Source: Burkholderia ubonensis
GTDB taxonomy: Bacteria; Pseudomonadota; Gammaproteobacteria; Burkholderiales; Burkholderiaceae
Direction of reading: 5' to 3'
NCBI RefSeq assembly: GCF_902833085.1
Contig: NZ_CADFEB010000004.1
Location: forward strand, 186,001-250,000
Length of the DNA stretch: 64,000 nucleotides
Part shown: positions 63,356-64,000 of the stretch, in pieces
Layout: every line of letters begins with the position of its first letter
How positions within the stretch are numbered: the stretch's first letter is position 1
Made by a program: the position numbers and the translations under genes
Notes under the pieces: model-generated
What the model was told of the DNA's origin: nothing
Database searches by the model: none
The model's input: the letters and a program-made list of their open reading frames with translations, nothing else

Positions 63356-64000
63356 ATGAAACTTGCTTCGCTGAAGGACGGCACGCGCGACGGCCAGCTG
63401 ATCGTGGTGTCGCGCGACCTGCATACCGCGGCGATTGCCGACGCGATCGCGCCGACGCTGCAGCGCGTGCTCGACGACTGGGCGTTCTACGCGCCGCAGC
63501 TGCGCGACCTGTACGACGCGCTGAACCACGGCCGCGCGCGGCACGCGTTCCCGTTCGATCCGGCGAACTGCATGGCGCCGCTGCCGCGCGCGTTCCAGTG
63601 GGCCGACGGCTCCGCGTACGTGAACCACGTCGAGCTCGTGCGCCGCGCGCGCGGCGCCGAGATGCCGCCGGAATTCTGGACCGATCCGCTGATGTACCAG
63701 GGCGGCAGCGACGATTTCCTCGGGGCGCGCGACGACGTCGTCTGCCCGTCCGAGGAATGGGGCATCGACTTCGAGGCGGAAGTCGCGGTGATCACCGGCG
63801 ACGTGCCGATGAGCGCGTCGCCCGACGACGCGCTGAAGGCGGTGCGGCTCGTCACGCTCGTCAACGACGTGTCGCTGCGCAACCTGATCCCGGCCGAGCT
63901 CGCGAAGGGCTTCGGCTTCTTCCAGAGCAAGCCGGCAACCGCGTTCGCGCCGGTCGCGGTCACCCCGGACGAGCTCGGCGAGCATTGGCGCGAAGGCCGC
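63356..64000 (+). CDS. Fumarylacetoacetate hydrolase family protein (3' end outside window)
   Basis: The frame is open from ATG 63356 to the window edge (215 codons, no stop). MKLASLKDGTRDGQLIVVSRDL opens a FAH N-domain. The catalytic region shows QGGSDDFLG, DFEAEVAVITGD (metal-binding Glu) and LVNDVSLRNLI. The family (about 330 aa in this subgroup) hydrolyses fumarylpyruvate or fumarylacetoacetate, or related acylpyruvates, in aromatic degradation. A -10-like TAAAAT lies at 63311-63316. The divergent IclR gene fits a catabolic operon continuing past the window. Confidence 0.88.
   Translation, partial: MKLASLKDGTRDGQLIVVSRDLHTAAIADAIAPTLQRVLDDWAFYAPQLRDLYDALNHGRARHAFPFDPANCMAPLPRAFQWADGSAYVNHVELVRRARGAEMPPEFWTDPLMYQGGSDDFLGARDDVVCPSEEWGIDFEAEVAVITGDVPMSASPDDALKAVRLVTLVNDVSLRNLIPAELAKGFGFFQSKPATAFAPVAVTPDELGEHWREGR

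Overview
The window is about 64 kb of very GC-rich chromosomal DNA carrying ordinary housekeeping and metabolic genes. The content points to Burkholderia, most likely the cepacia complex. Indicators are a Burkholderiales-type trimeric porin, a split methionine synthase, the argS / SPOR protein / dsbA / SDR cluster, a DUF3567 gene, a close homologue of the KirBac1.1 channel described from Burkholderia pseudomallei, an orphan sulfite dehydrogenase pair and a Tat-exported phospholipase C. This is inferred from gene families, not from a database search. I see no tRNA, rRNA, CRISPR, insertion sequence or prophage.

Layout. 0-9.7 kb: 3' end of a porin gene, a LysR regulator, a nitronate monooxygenase, a fluoroacetate-dehalogenase-like hydrolase, a divergent AsnC/Lrp regulator and DMT exporter, a candidate small RNA, and a five-gene leftward operon (VOC protein, ghrA, mvaB, ybaK-like, DUF1289). 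9.8-19.5 kb: phospholipase C with a small lipoprotein, regulator/target pairs (LysR with GST, LysR with MFS), a Phd/PIN toxin-antitoxin pair, a DapA-like aldolase and a sulfate-binding protein. 19.6-22.4 kb: a sulfite dehydrogenase pair and an inward-rectifier K+ channel.

23.1-25.0 kb is the anomaly. About 2 kb lacks a credible gene and holds a tandem array of some 15 copies of an 88-89 bp unit. The array has internal higher-order organisation, and almost every unit carries a 9-mer one base from the DnaA-box consensus. Two exact DnaA boxes and an AT-rich double palindrome lie at or near its left side. I regard this as the most interesting element of the window. Its function is unknown and the DnaA connection is a hypothesis.

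25-44 kb: a fused indolepyruvate ferredoxin oxidoreductase, a CPA1 Na+/H+ antiporter, an EAL phosphodiesterase, cutC, the biotin operon bioA-bioF-bioD-bioB, a periplasmic alpha/beta hydrolase, and a leftward series aceK, carbonic anhydrase, thiolase, SDR, ychJ. 44-64 kb: a metallo-beta-lactamase-fold hydrolase, a SWIM-domain protein with a DUF6429-like gene, an ABC-F ATPase, a peptide-binding lipid-free periplasmic protein (DppA-like), the argS-dsbA cluster, split metH, DUF3567, a DUF3108 envelope protein, and an IclR regulator divergent from a fumarylacetoacetase-family gene that runs off the window.

Many genes are coupled by short gaps or ATGA overlaps (bioA/F/D, ybaK/DUF1289, antitoxin/toxin). 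Several divergent regulator-target pairs have clear palindromes between or ahead of them, so local regulatory wiring can be proposed directly from the sequence.
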